NCBI GenBank assembly: GCA_934047225.1
Contig: OW203997.1
Coordinates: 5,876,417 to 5,940,416, forward strand
Reading direction: 5' to 3'
Length of the DNA stretch: 64,000 bases
Source: Ypsolopha sequella
Taxonomy: Eukaryota > Arthropoda > Insecta > Lepidoptera > Ypsolophidae
Both the position numbers and the translations under genes were made by a program. Below, piece by piece: positions 21,601-36,600 of this stretch (positions are counted from its first letter, which is position 1; the number at the start of each line of letters is the position of its first letter). The notes under the pieces are model-generated. The model worked only from the letters and a program-made list of their open reading frames with translations. It searched no databases and was not told the origin of the DNA.

Positions 21601-24600
21601 TTAGAACTTGGACTTGAAGGCATTCCTAGCCCTGAATGTGAATCCGTCTCTTAGCTTAGTGTTCTCCAGCTCAGGTCCCACGTTGTTTCGCATCACCTTT
21701 GATGGCTCCACCTGAAATATATAATTATCTATGAAGATTACTCTCTAATACTGTAGTATTATATAGTAACCAATGACAATAACAAATGGGACAGCGGAAT
21801 TTTCTAGGTAGATGGTACAGTACTCCCAAGGTAATAATGCGCATACAAATCTTCGCCACTGTTCGGCAAAGTTCGTATTTACTTGCACCATGGACGAACT
21901 TGCACTTTCTATACAATCAATAAGGTCACGTGGTACGTCCGGTCGCTCGGCTATAGATTTGTATGCGCATTATATCTTTGGGAGAACTGTACATGTGACA
22001 TGTGTTTTATTTACTACATCCTCTTCTCAAACAAACTAAACAATTTTTTCCATACAAATACACCCCGGAAATTAATAAAATTTGTTTTAAGCTATGCCAA
22101 TTTGCCTACTACCAATTCCCATAGCTTAATTTTTAAAAGATTTTATTTTTAGTTTTTTTCGGAGAATTTACGTCATTTTAGGACATGGTTTTCATTATTT
22201 TGCTATAGGTATATATTGACCTTTATTTTTTTATGATTTTTTAAAGAATTGTCCGATGACCTTGTCACTTGAGAATTTTAGACATTATACTGATTGTGAT
22301 GTGTGATTGCTTATAAAAAAGTGGTCTGTCTCTGTCTGTCTACTCATCTGTCATCTAGCTGTCAAATTTGTCTGAAGCAAATTATTATAAATTTATCTTG
22401 ATAGCAAAGGACACATTTCTAAACAGCCATTAATCAAGTGACGTCACACAAGGGCAAATGTAAGTTGCAGCCTTTTCGTAAAAATATTCATCATCTTGAG
22501 GTTTTTTTAACCAAAACTTCGAAAATACGGCTTATTAAACCTAAATCTCGAAATGGTTTTCAAATTAACACACCTTAAAATAATTTAATCTATGCCAATT
22601 TTGTATGGGCCAGTTTTTTTGCTTTCAGTTGTCAAAGTTGAAATGGTGATTCGGCATAGCACGTGGTTTAATTAATTGAACCTGTATATTTACATTCTAT
22701 GTATTATACTTGCAATAAAGTTATGAACAACATGACAATAAAACACATTTGTATACTTTTATTTTGTAGTATGGTGATAGCCATCAAAATAACTGACTTG
22801 AGACATGCCCAGCTTTGTCAGAGTTTTAATTTTTAGTTCTCTGAACAAAAAAATCTTGGTTAGCTAGGAGACAGCGGGTCCTTTGTTGTGCGCTTTTCAG
22901 GATTTCGGCTTTACAGGTAATTAGTACCGGATTTCGTGTAATTGTCTCCAGCCGATCCAAAGATATTCACGAAAAATTTTTTTTATCGATGGTCGTAGCG
23001 TAGCTAAATACAAAATTACAAACTAGCTACATAAATACATATAATTACAAAGTGCCTAATATTTTAGTGCCTCATTGTAGCAGATTCTAAAGGCTTTAAT
23101 TTTAGTTTTAGTGCTGTCAAAACTAAATTTTGTTTATTGCAAAATGGTCTTTAAATGCTAGGAACAAAAGCTAAATTACTTTGGAATAATTTTAGTTTTG
23201 ACAGCACTAAAACTAAAATTAAAGCCATCAGAATCGGCTACATTGTGTCCGAAAAACAAAATTAGTGCCTCTTGAAGTTTGAACGTTTTTTTTTTATTAA
23301 GGTGAGTCTTAATTAGTTCCTAATTAGTGCAATTTTAGTTTTTCTATTATCGAAACTATTTCTATTATTTAAATGGGAATACGCCCATTGGTGAGCCTTT
23401 AGTCCGGTTTAGATGTTGCTGAATTAGCTACACTGAATGTGGAAGAAATGCTAAATCAGCAACGTTTAATATATGGCTCGCAGCTTGCAGCGGCGGGTCT
23501 ACCGCGTAATTCTCATTTTCATCAACATCAACTTGAGATTGAAATTTGTCGTGCGTGCGACGACGCCCGCCTAACATGCCATCTCTTTTGCACGCGTTGA
23601 ATTTCGCATGCATTTGCTTGAAGTTGATACAAATGAGAATTACGCGGTATAGCCCCAGGTCTGATCTGAAAGCCATTATAGTATTGCTTCTCATTCAGTG
23701 TTGTTAATCTAGCAAGTAACATATACGACTAACTACAAGATAAAAAAACCGGGCAAGTGCGAGTCAGACTCGCGTACCTAGGGTTCCGTATTGTGGATGA
23801 TAAATTTAATTTTGCCATTTTTTTTTCGTGATATTCTCAACCGCTTTATTATTCCTGTAAACTTTACGTAAACACATATTACCCGGATTTTTTTCATATT
23901 TTTCGGTCCACCAGTTTTAGAGATATGGGGGGACATATATATTTTTGTGGTATTTTTAAAGATTTCTCGAAACCAGTGCCAGTAAATATAGTAAAAGTTT
24001 ATATTTTTACAATAATTTTTTTAATATCTACAGTTAGATACCCATATTGTATTTTTCATTTTTTTCACTTTAGCTTTGAAAATATTTTGAACAATTTCAA
24101 ATTATTCATATTTTTTTTACACCGTGCTATGTGGGCAAATTAATGCCATTTTTGTGCCAAATTTCATGTCTTTATCTTTAACGGTGCTAAAGTTATGAGG
24201 CTGTGACCTACGGACGGACGGACAAGGGAGTCTCACCATAAAGGTTCCTTTTGTACCTTTTAGGTACGAAACCCTAAAAACGAACCTGCGTGACATCACC
24301 GATGACGGGTCTCCTACGCCACTTGTACCACCAGTACTCCACGCCGAGGGTCACGCACGCCAGCCCGATGCCCATGAAGATCACTATGAACACGCCACCT
24401 ATGTTCTGTGCACAGGAAACAGTGTGTGTGTTTAAATACATTGCGTTGAAACCATTGACATGTTGCAACTAAGGATAGGACTGTCAGGACGCCATTTTGC
24501 TGTAGCTCTTTCTCGCGCCACTGTTACGCCAGGGCCACAGCTTCAGGCTTCTGGCGGCGCTTCTTGCTGCGCCTCCAGTCGATTTTTGCAACGGGCTTTG

Positions 24601-27600
24601 CCCTGCCACGACACCTGTCGGCGCCTTCCACCGCATCGGATGTATAGCGCGCTTGCTCGCTCAAAGCGCTCGACACTAGGTTCGTCATGTGCGCTCGATC
24701 ACTGGCGAGGCTCCCCGCCTCCCCGCACACCACCGTCGAGAGAGCGCAAGTCACTCGAAGCCGGACAAGACGCGCGAGCAGCGACCCATGGCCGGCCCTA
24801 TACAACTTCATACATTTGTTCTCTCCGCTGGCGCCGTCGCAAAAAGAACCGCTTGCCGCGCCTCTCGAAGCCTGAAGCTATGGCCGACCGGTTAGACAGA
24901 GCGAGAGAGAGATATGGTTAACGAAAGAAGTTGAACAAAACCTTATTACTTATGTATTGTGTAAACTGTCATCGCAAATTTGTTAAATGTACAGTGCTAC
25001 AGAGCAACAAGGATTTTATGGCACGTGGATTGGTTGTGTCCAAAATTGGAACTAATGCCGCTACCATACTCCTTGTTTTACAGCTGCGCCTTCTAGCACT
25101 GTACAAGGATCTGATGGCACGGCAGTGACAGGGGGGCGCAGCTGTGAAACAAGGAGTATGGTAGTGGCATTAGTTCCGATTTTGGACACAACCAATCCAC
25201 GCGCCATAAGATCCTTGTAGCACTGTAATTTACAGGAACTAATTGAAATTTAGCGATGACAGTTTACACAATACATAGGTAATAAGGTTGTTGCTCAAAT
25301 ATTTGTTGAGGAACTAAGTATTGAGCAAATTTTTAATATAAGTGTTCTGTTAAGATTAATTAGAAAATGGCTGGTTTTTCACAATCCACCTGCTAAACGG
25401 CACTTAGCTCGGAGGTCTCGGGTTCAAATATCGTAGGGCCATATTTGTGTTCGGTCAGCTTCGAAAGGTACTTTAGCTGTGTGTCCATTTTGTGAACGAA
25501 GTACGCTGTGTTATTTATAATCGTCGGTGAAACTTGGGTGTAAGAGTGTATTGTGACTTGTATTTCAGTCCATACTCAGAACACCTCTGGCATCCCCTCG
25601 AAGATCCATGTCCTGACGATGAGGCGCTGAGCGCAAAAGTAGTGTATCCCACATGTCGAGACTTTTCGATAAATTGATGTATAGAACCTCAGAAAGCAAA
25701 ATTTGGGTTACACCACTATTACGCTCAGTGCCTTGACGGTCTGACTTAACTCACTTTCATTTTTGTGATATTCTTTTATGAAAAATTTATATCAACAACC
25801 TCAAAAGAATAAATGTGGGTTGCACCCAGTTACACCACTATTGCGCCCAGTGCTTTGAGGTTCTGAGCGCTAAAGTGGTGTAACTCACTTTCATCTTCTT
25901 GATATTCTTGTGAAAAATTTATATCAAGAACCTCAAAAGGATAAATGTGGGTTACACCCAGTTCCACCCAAGTTACACCACTATTGCGCTCAGCGCCTCT
26001 ATCTCCTTGATTTTATAGCTTCGTCAAGTCTGAAGCGAAGCAGTCGTCTGATAAAGACAAAGTTGACCTGTATGGAGATTCCGTCGGACTGGTCGTCCTG
26101 TTTGTCACACTTCATAGCCGCGGGGTTGTTGTTCCACCAGTTCTCTTTCAGCTTCTCCAGCTTGCGTTTGTTGAGGAGCTGTAGGATGCTGAGGAAGGAA
26201 GGGTTGGTTAGTTGACAGTTCTTAAAGGTCGTGCGACAGAGGGCTTGCATGTACCCCATGACCCATCGATGCTAATTTTATTCCATTGTTATCTTTACGT
26301 GTGGCATAAAAAGGGTTAATTATTTAATTATTTTAATGAATTATTTCCGATAATGGAACATAAATAAATCGTTTTATACATTTCGGGGGCAGATCGTAGA
26401 ATTTGGTAAACCAGGGAATCGTTCACCTTGCATATCGTAATGTATGAATTCGGATCGAAAAAAATAGGTTAATAAATTGCCAAAATTTTCTTACAGATTC
26501 ATGAGTTCATAATTCCTGTAATGCAATAGCTCTTTCAATTATTTGTTTTTTGTTAAAAAGTTGACTTCAAGGTTTTACTTTTACGTATTAAATTTTGTTT
26601 TTATTCTCAGTTTGATTATAAAAACGTAATCTTCAAAAACAGTTCGTCCTAAATGCCATCCATTTCCATGATAAGATACGTAATAATTATTTACAGCTGA
26701 CAGTTTTCAAAAATTTATACAATGTTGCTGTTAGCTTAATGTTGTCTCATTCATACACAATCTATAAAATACATAATATGGATTTGTCATTCCTAAAAAA
26801 AATGCAGAAAACAGCAATTTCATATGTTAAGACCAACGACATTCTAGTTAAGACCTAATATTTCACCAAAAGTCAAAAATAGGTGCGACGACGAGCGGAG
26901 CGAGGAGGAGCGTGTTAGGTTTACATGTAAATAAATTTGGGGAGCCGAGCGAAGCGAAGCGAGGCGGCCCTCTTAGTGTTAATCATTTGTTTATACTGTG
27001 CTTTTAACTATGGATTTAGCATGGATGTATACCTAAACTGGATTGTGCACTGAAGGATGTTACGCGTAGAAAAATAGACTCTATATCATACAATTAAAAG
27101 TTATTTTATTATGACATAACCAACTAGAGAAAACGTGCCGAGCGGGACAACAAACAGTCGATGCCCGTGTCCTACTCGCACAGTTGCCATCACAAAAAAA
27201 ACAAATTGCGATGGTAGGCTTGAGTTTTTCACGATTTAGTTTTTCAACGACTTTATAGTATTTAGCTTTTAGTAAATACTTTTTTTTAACCGACTTAAAA
27301 AAAGAGGAGGATCTCAATTCGACTGTATTTTTTTTTTTGGGTATGTTATTCCTTAACTCCGTCAATTCTGAACTGAATTAAATCATTCTTTTTTTGTTTG
27401 GAAAAATTTCCTTTAAGGTAGGTCCCATTTTAAGATTGACCATGATCTGATGAAAGTTTTCAGAGATAGGCAGTGGAACGCCTCAGAAAGTAACAGCGTA
27501 CCACTTGATATTAAGGAAATCGCTTTGTACTACGATGTTGATCGCAGAGTATTACTTGGAAATTGTCAATCTACCACCTGACCTTCGATCCTGGTCTTAT

Positions 27601-30600
27601 TAAGTCATTACCATAGAACTCTTTAACGAATGAGAGCACTTAACTCGAGATTGCGGCAATCACTTTGGTAGGGTGCTGATTGTCGGGCATTTCTTGGAAA
27701 TTATCAGAATACCCACCTGACCTTCCATCCTGGCTTCACCACCATAGAACTCCTTAACGGACGACAGCATACCACTCAAGATTAAAGGCAATCGCTTTGT
27801 ATTAGGATAGTGATTGCCGAGTACTACTTGTAAATTGTAATTTCTCCACCTGAACTTTGATCTTGGCCTCATTACCATAGAACTCCTCAACGGGTGACAG
27901 CACATAACTTGAGATTACGGCAATCAGTTTGTATTAGGGTGCTGATTACAGGGTATTTATTACATATAACCAATTATTACTTGTCCTTCGTTCTATATCA
28001 ACAGCGCGTTTACAAGAACTATCCACATTACACAATTTGACCCGTCAACACTAAAAAATGTAAAATAATAAACTTTTAACAAAAAATAGTAACCGACTTT
28101 AAATGTAACTGCAGCCATTCGCAAAAAAGTTAAAAATAATTATAAAATGACCGATGGTACTGAAATAACACTTTTTCCGACTTCTTTGTTCCTGAAAAAT
28201 ATGTTCTTTAAAAGTCACCGCGTTCCCTTGGTTATAGCAACACAGAAACCAATATAAGAGCGCCGACTTCTAGAGAACATATTTTTCAGGAAGAAAGAAG
28301 GCGGAAAAAGTGTTATTTCGGTACCATCGGTCATTTTATAATTATTTTAAGCTTTTTAACGAATGGCAGTTGGGATTATTCTTGTGCTTGCAAACTGGTA
28401 ACCCTTTTATCTAAAAATGGCGCCACGGCCGTGACATTTGAAAACTAAATTGTGAAATTAATAATTTTTTGCAAAAATGGTTAAAGCATGCAGCGTGAAG
28501 GGCTGCAGAAGCCAAATTTTTGGGAATTGTGGGATATCGTTTCATAGGTAAGGCATAATTACAACGTTTTCTCGGAGAAATGATACATGTTTACTTTGAT
28601 ACCGCTAGAGTAACCATGATATTGGGTTTTACATTACAGTCTTCCAAAAACTGAAAATATCCGAAGAAAATGGTTAGAAGTTTTAGGAAACGAAGTAAAG
28701 TGCAAAAATCCAATAGTCTGCAGCCGCCATTTTAAAGCAGAAGACTTTAAACAAATAAAATAAACGTTTTGAATACGGTTTTTACTACCTACTTGGTCTC
28801 AATCAATTATTTTTAAATATGGTTACCCTACTTAGACAGAGATGAAACAATCTAGTATGACTTCTCGTTCTTCACGTTTTTTGAAACAAGTACTCAGTCC
28901 TGTTAGGGTATAGGTCCATGGGATTTAGTATATACTATCGTTAGATTGGTAATGCAAAAGAGAAACAGCACATATTATATATACGCGTATGTTAGAGCGA
29001 GATAGATAGACGAGAACATTTTTCTAACGCTATGGACCTGAATCACGGAGCAAGGAATTGGTGTATGAATGGAGCCATGTTACGATCAATGGAGTCATAA
29101 CGTCACAAAAGAGGGCGATGATTGGTGGCATGTGCTTTATGTGCTCTGTGATTGGTGGAACGACGGAGCTAACCTTCCCCGCACCTCTGCCTTCCGCCCC
29201 GCGCCACTAACATAATTTTCCCTAGAGAAATGAAATATCGGCAACTCCGTGACCCGAATGGACCTGTAGTTAATTATGAACGAAACAAATTCTGAATATT
29301 TTTGCAAAATCTCTGGTTTTAAAGTGTAATTTCGTGTTTATTAGACGTGTTAATTATCGTTATGTTTGCAGAGCCGAGATGCAACATACCTAAGAAAAAA
29401 AACCCACAGAATTGTAAATTTCTCATGTAGGTACGTACTGTTGAAATACTCTGTTGTCTTTTAGAAAAATCACAAAAAATTGTACTGAAATAGGTGGAAA
29501 AAATTATCGCATTTAATCAACGAACTTAAATGTTATGGAAATCTATCTCAGTACATCCCTTCCTGGAATTATGGCCCCGCGACACAGAGGTTGTATGTGA
29601 TTTTGAGTATACTACACGTACTTAGCTCACTACGATAATCGCAATATGATTGGCTAGTGATTATCACGCCATTCCGATTCCAGCTAATCATAGACTTGAG
29701 TTGGACCGAAAAGAATTGACGTAGTCGTAGTCTTTATGTTATTTATCGTATAAAAAACGAAAATGTAAAAAGCACTATAAGTGGTTATGTGTCAATCGTA
29801 TATAAGGTTATTTCGTGTTTAGAGTTTTTGGTTTTAAATTTATGAAAATTATAATAAATACTTACGCATAAAAACTGATGCCATGACTCTTGCAGTGTTG
29901 GCTCGAGTTGCTTATGCACAATTTCACGGTGCAGCCCGGCATTTTGTTATTATTTTGTTGTGCTCACTAGTGCGGACGGCGCATCACGCAGCGCAAGACT
30001 GATCAACGCAATACACATAAATATAAGCCTTGCCCACTCGGGCACATAAATGTTGGCGTCAATTTTTAAGCGAGTTTATGCTTCCATAAAATTTTAGTTC
30101 ATTGCATTTAATCACATTATTGTTCTGATTACCTACGGATTAAATTTAAAGTGAAAACAATTACGCGAATTTTTGCTATTCATACATAACCTTCACTTCA
30201 CATTGCATTACGTATTTACATATTATCATCATATCTGTGGCACAGATAATATACACAATTCCTATAAATGACAACATTTACATAAATTTAATTCCATGCT
30301 CGGCGGATGTCCACAAAAAACGACCTGTCAAGTTTTTTGGTCTCGCGTTCGTAACTCCATAACCGATCTTTTAATCTATACTAATAACATGTATGGTTTT
30401 AACAGAAATATGATAATTATGCCTAGGCAGCATGATATGCCCAATTCTAAAATGGGCCGACGACATAACATACCCATGAGTGGTAAGCATATACATACAT
30501 ATATATATGTATATATACATATATATATACCATAGACAAACAAATAATATACATACATATATACTCACGCCTATCTACCAGAGGGGTAGGTTATAGGTAG

Positions 30601-33600
30601 AGACAGAGACGAATTGTTCGTCTATGGTAGAGACATTGACCTAAAGGTAAGGACCAGGCCAACGAAGCGAGTAAATGACCCCAGTGCGTAAGTGCTAAAA
30701 TGCCAATTTAGCACAAGCGCGACTCAGTGTTCCGCGGGAGATTGTGCAGTGTGTTTGTGTTTGAACTTCTATTAAAAATGCCTTGTTGCACAGTAAAAGA
30801 CTGCAAAAACTATGAAAAAAAATTTAAAAAGCCAGATGGGATATCGTATCATCAGAAAGTAACCGTACATCATGCTTTTTGCTTGTTTAACAACTAAATA
30901 AACCATTTTCGAAGCGATAATTATATTATCGAAGTCCATAATGGCGGCCATGATGTTCGCTACCACCTCACGCGAGTTTGAACAAAAGCAACTTTGTACG
31001 GGCGTCATTTTTATAAACCTGTATTTTATTTTTGTCTTAGAAACTTATGTAGGAAATTTAAAATTTTGCTAAGGGGAACTTAATATACGATACTAGGAAA
31101 ATATAATAATAATAGGAAACTAAAAATCAGATGAAAAAAATAATGAACTTTATTTTCAGAAGTAAAATACCACGAAAACATTTTTCTGATGTCAGTAAAT
31201 CTAATAATAACTTCGGCCTGGATAATACTAGAGAGCTATTTTTTTTAGGAAAAGATTTGGTTAGCAGACTAATGGAATAAACTTAGTTTCATTTGTCTAG
31301 CTTTTTACCCGACTACGGCGAGTAAGTAAGTAAGTTAGTTACATACATATATGAACCCTGAAAACATGTATAACTCTTTTTGGACGGTCGTGTGCCCTGA
31401 AATGAACCCTGAAAATAGCAAACTTTTTTTACATACATACATACATGCATGAAAACATAACGCTTTTTTATGGGAAGTCATGTAAAAAAAATAATCGTTA
31501 TCATTATAATCATATTAATGCAATGCAATTCAGTAGCGGAATCTCAATTCGGCTCGAAACTGGTGCTATAGGGCCTTTATGGATTTTTGTAGCAGTCGGA
31601 TTGAATGCCAATTGTATCTTAAAAAATATGTACACAAATAGCGAAAGTGATTATTGTAAATTGCAAGTAACATAATTAAAATTGTATGTGTATATCGGTG
31701 TGGAACTGACTTATTACCATAAAAAATAAATTAAGGATTCATATACGCACGTACAAGGTTACATCGCACACCTACGCAACGCGGCATTCATGTTCGCGCC
31801 AAACCCGAGTGAAGTTAGTACCAGCGAGACAGAGAGAAAAATATGAAAGAAATATATGATGTATGAAAGAGAGAGATATACTAACGTCCGAGGCGTCATA
31901 AAGTGTGGTGCCGGTTGTAGTTTGGGAAAATGTTTAGATGGGCATCTCCTTCCTTCTTGAACTCATTGGGTAGAGACTACAGATTTCTAGTATTCTAGTA
32001 AATATGTGTTTCTTTATGTTTTTAAATGTGATGTGTCGCTTTTATGGTGACAGAGGCTTCATTAGTAGGGTTTCTAATTTTTATAAAGGAACCCTAAAAT
32101 AAAATAATCACAAAATTATTTAGCGAAGTGAAACTGAAATTGGTGACAGTAACGACATCTACAAAACTTAGTTTGCGTTGCAACATGTGGCAAGTACTTG
32201 CTTTCTAACTTACCTAACCACAGTAATAGATAAATATAAGAATCATTTTCGCGCTTGGTGCCATACCAAAACTTGAAATTTAAACATTATTTTTCCTAAT
32301 AAACTAGTAAAGAGGATAGCGCTTGGTTAAAAGAATGCTTTGTATGGTATGCAATGCAATGAAATATTTCACTGATTCTCCGATAGATGGCGCAACAATA
32401 CACAACAAAAAGAGCTCAAATGTAAGGTGGCGTTCCCATGTTCCCATCCAAAACTCCAGGGTAAAGGTGCGAGTCCGAGGACTTTAGCGTCGCGACGACG
32501 ACGAGTCTAACTAAACGAGATGATTGGATAAAACAAAATTGTATGTCTATGGATTGGATAATTTTGGTGCTACCAACATGACGGCAAAGGAACTATTTTA
32601 TCTAACGCTTATTTAGGTAGTTATTTAAAAATTCGAACGAAAATAGAAGGCACGGGTGAAGTTAGTTACAGACATCGAACTATTACAGATGGCGTCATGA
32701 TTGCGCAATCTTAGAGCGCTGCGCTGCACTGACGGGAAAATGGTGGTGCACGCGGCGCGGCGGGGATACTGCGCAAGTGACATCTTTCTTTCACGTGCAT
32801 CTTCTGTACCAGTACTGGCTCGAAAACACGACATTTGTAATTAGTTGAATGTCATCGCGTTCACCTTTACACTAATTTATGTACATAAAATATCTTGACA
32901 ACCGCTCAATTCTTTTATTTCGGAGCTAAGGTAATCAATTTGATATATATACAACAGACCAAGTTAACTTGAGACACCACCACTTACCTTTGTAGCGTTT
33001 AAGACATACGCATCACCGCAGCAATGAACTGTGCAACGGTTTGCAAAGTATTATAAACGACCATTTCGCATGACTAGGCTTTGACAAGCATTGATGCAAG
33101 CATCGAGCATCGCAAATGATTTCCGATGCCAAACTTATCTGTTTCGGTGGGCTAAACTAAAATGGCTACTATATTCACTAAGTGACAGTCTTCGCCACCG
33201 AAACAGATAAGTTTGTGGCTCTGTATGTCATTTTGACAGGTAATAAAATGGTCTTTTAACACACATCTATCGCCACACACAACCCGCTGCACAGTTCATC
33301 GCTGCGGCAATGCGCTTGTCATGCCTGCGTCCGCTCAGAATACAAGACGTACTTACTACAGATTTCCCTCTCGCTCGCGAGGTCTCAAGTTGACTTGGGC
33401 AATATTTGTAGGTACTTATGTTGTGTAGCGCTTGACGAATTATTATTGTGTTTCCTAACGCACCTATTTATCCACTTGCGCTGTCACGCGTATCGCGCGT
33501 GTGCATAAACATACGTAATCGGGCTGGTACCTACAGAGGGTGCAACCTGAAGTTAGCTGTTAGCTGTCACTACACAGCGGTGTCAATTTGCAGCTCGAAT

Positions 33601-36600
33601 CCTAAAATCGTTTGACGAATGAGCGCAAGCGCCTGTGATCGGATCGGATACCAAATCGAAGTTTTTGACAGTTTGGCATCCAATCACATTCACTTGCGCT
33701 CTTTCGAAACGATATCGAGTTGCGAATCGACAGCAGTATCCCCCCGCCCACCGGCCACCACCCCTTCCTCATCAAAGCTCCGACAACTGCGACGCCATCT
33801 GTCACTATTAAAAAAAAATCAAAGTTCAAATAGTTTATTTTGCAAAGTAGGTATATACAAGGTGACTTTTTGATCATCGTCCAAATTCATACTGGAGGCT
33901 TGATAAGTGCGCTGATCAGTATCTTGGATCAATAACAATTTTTGTGAAATTTGTAAAATGAAATTTCGGCTTCCCATAGAAATTCACTTCCAGTTCCGAG
34001 TGAATCACTATGGGGAGTCGAATTTTCATTTTACGTATTTTACAAACATTGTTATTGATCCATGATACTGATCACTTACCAAGCCACCAATATTAATTTG
34101 GACGATGATCAAAAAGTCACCTTATATATTACACGTTTCAGAAGTCAAAATTTAATCTTATAAAAATATATGTAATAAAATAATAAATGTACATGAACTA
34201 GATTAAAGGTTTATTTAATTTACATATTATAGTACACTACGTCCATGGTAAAATATATATTTTACAAGGTGAAATCCAATCAACCGCCCGAACCTATACC
34301 GGAGACCCGGCCAGGGACCAGGGGCTCTACCGCGTAATTCTCATTTGTATCAACTTCAAGCAAATGCATGCGAAATTCAACGCGTGCAAAAGAGATGGCA
34401 TGTTAGGCGGGCGTCGCACAGAGAGGTATTTGAACGATCTAGGCGGTCAAAATTATGTTATGGTCTAAATCGGTGCTAAATAGTATTAGCAACTACAAAA
34501 CCAGTCAAGTGCGAGTAGGATCGTTCCCTGAGGGTTCTGTGTTGTTGTATGTGATAGTATAAGTGACTTATTAGACTTGAATGAATTACAAAGTCTGTCT
34601 CGATAAATTCTTGAGACTTATTTTTACCTATGTGTCAAAAAACCTCAACTTTTGTGTTAAATTTCAAGCCCATAGGTCACCAGTATGTATCATATGCTTT
34701 GATGACAGACTAAGTATGAACTTAGTGGAAAAATAAAGTCTAAAAAAGGGTTTTATTATTGACAAAAATCATGTTTATAATCATCATTTATTTATAATTT
34801 TATAAATTACAAAAATATATATATTATGTTTAGTTATACTAGTATTGAAATAGATTCTCCAGACAAATTTCCATCTTCACTTTCTGATGAATGGCCACCA
34901 ACATTATGCTTCGGAGGCAAAAGCATATGAATTGTTTCTGGCAAAAACGTATCTAGCCTCCTTTGTTTTCTGCTCCTCATGCTGCTTAAGAGAGGATCTG
35001 AACTTAGAAGTAATCGATTAAAAATATCTCTGTTGCAATTATCCCTGGAAAATTTTCGCGAGAAGTTTTGGCGGTATGTCCGAAAATGTTTATTTCGGGC
35101 TTCTGCACCCTCTTCTGACAGCTGACCAATAGGCAACAACGCATTTTTTATAATAGTTCCGCCATGAATAAGAATTTTGTGCATTGTCGGGGACATTGGA
35201 TGCCAGTCGTATAGATCGACATATAGGCGTGCAGTATCGAATGCGTATTCATTGTATTTTTCGGTATCAATTATATGCCCACTTGAAATAGTTTGCAATA
35301 TGACTTTAAATCTATATATAAGGTCATAATTGATGCCCGTTATTTCATGCGCCAATTTCGGGTCATCGAAAAATCTCCGGTTCGTGTTACCGTCATTGGT
35401 ATTTCCAAAATTTGCCTTCGGTATATCTACTAATAAACCGATTTCTTTGCGAAATTTTTCCTGGATTTTCAGTTTCGTGTCGTTTTCCAATTTTTTTTCC
35501 TCTTCTGTTTTTCTTTTTCGGTATTTTCTCACTGGCAACTTATAAGCCAAATGAAGAAGACTTTCGAAGATACGAATCCTGGCATGCAAGATTGAAAGCC
35601 CGAATTCGGTAGCCTCAGCACAAATTTCTCTTCCTAATTCCAATTTGTTAAACTCTTGACTAGTCGCGCCGCATACATAACATTGGCTTGTAGATTTTGT
35701 CCCCGTGGCAGCGTTACACACCTTGCCGTCTACCATTTTGTCCCCGTGGCAGCGTTACACACCTTGCCGTCTACCATTTCGTCCCCGTGGCAGCGTTACA
35801 CACCTTGCCGTCTACCATTGTCATAATGAAAACGTGTTTTACTGAAAACTTGTTTCCATTTAATTCAACCTCAGTTGCACATAGAGAGTTGGCCGATTGT
35901 TTAATGTATTCAATTTCTTCTTCAGTTACATCTGTAGATTCCTTAATGAATCGGAATCTAATTGGTCGGCAGTATCGCGGAGAAGAAGGTGTTGGGTTTT
36001 CCCATAAGATGTTTTCACCTTTCTTACCCGAAACTAATCGCAATGGGACAAAACAGCTTTGAAATAGGTTCGCATCTGAATCAGCATCATTTTCAAATTT
36101 CTGTTTAAACTTGCTTTGCTGCGATCCGTCACAACCCCATTTACAAATGATTTTCAGGGTATCACGTTTATGCTCTTTTACAGTCATCAAGACCTCTTCG
36201 AGGGAGATAGATAAACGCTTAACAGTTAGATCCACCAAAGATTGTAAATTGCTTTCAGCGGAAGTGCTTGTTATTTTACATAATTCCACGGGCGGATAAC
36301 ATTCTTTTTTTGCCTTTTGAAATATACTATAACATGGGAAGAACTTTTTGTTTGTATTTCTAATTACCTCGTATTGGTGACGAGTTAAGTCTGCTTCTAT
36401 GAACATTGACAAAGCCTGCAAGGGCGTAAGACAGCAAGATTCTTCCTGTCTTGACTGAGAAAATGCCCTTTTATATTTTCTTGCTCGTGACGGAGAACTG
36501 GTAAGATCTTTCAATACTTCTGAAGCATCGCGTTTTCCGGCTTTATACAACTCGACCTGAGCAGCGTGAATTAAAAGATCCTTGTCCAAAGTAGACCGGA

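Noticed and set aside
24460..24921. 153-codon open frame on + and a 95-codon frame on -
   Set aside because: GC-rich intronic DNA with overlapping frames on both strands, no family features, between two firm IR25a exons.
35697..36062. 121-codon open frame on +
   Set aside because: Reverse shadow of the transposase gene and of its 41-bp triplication.
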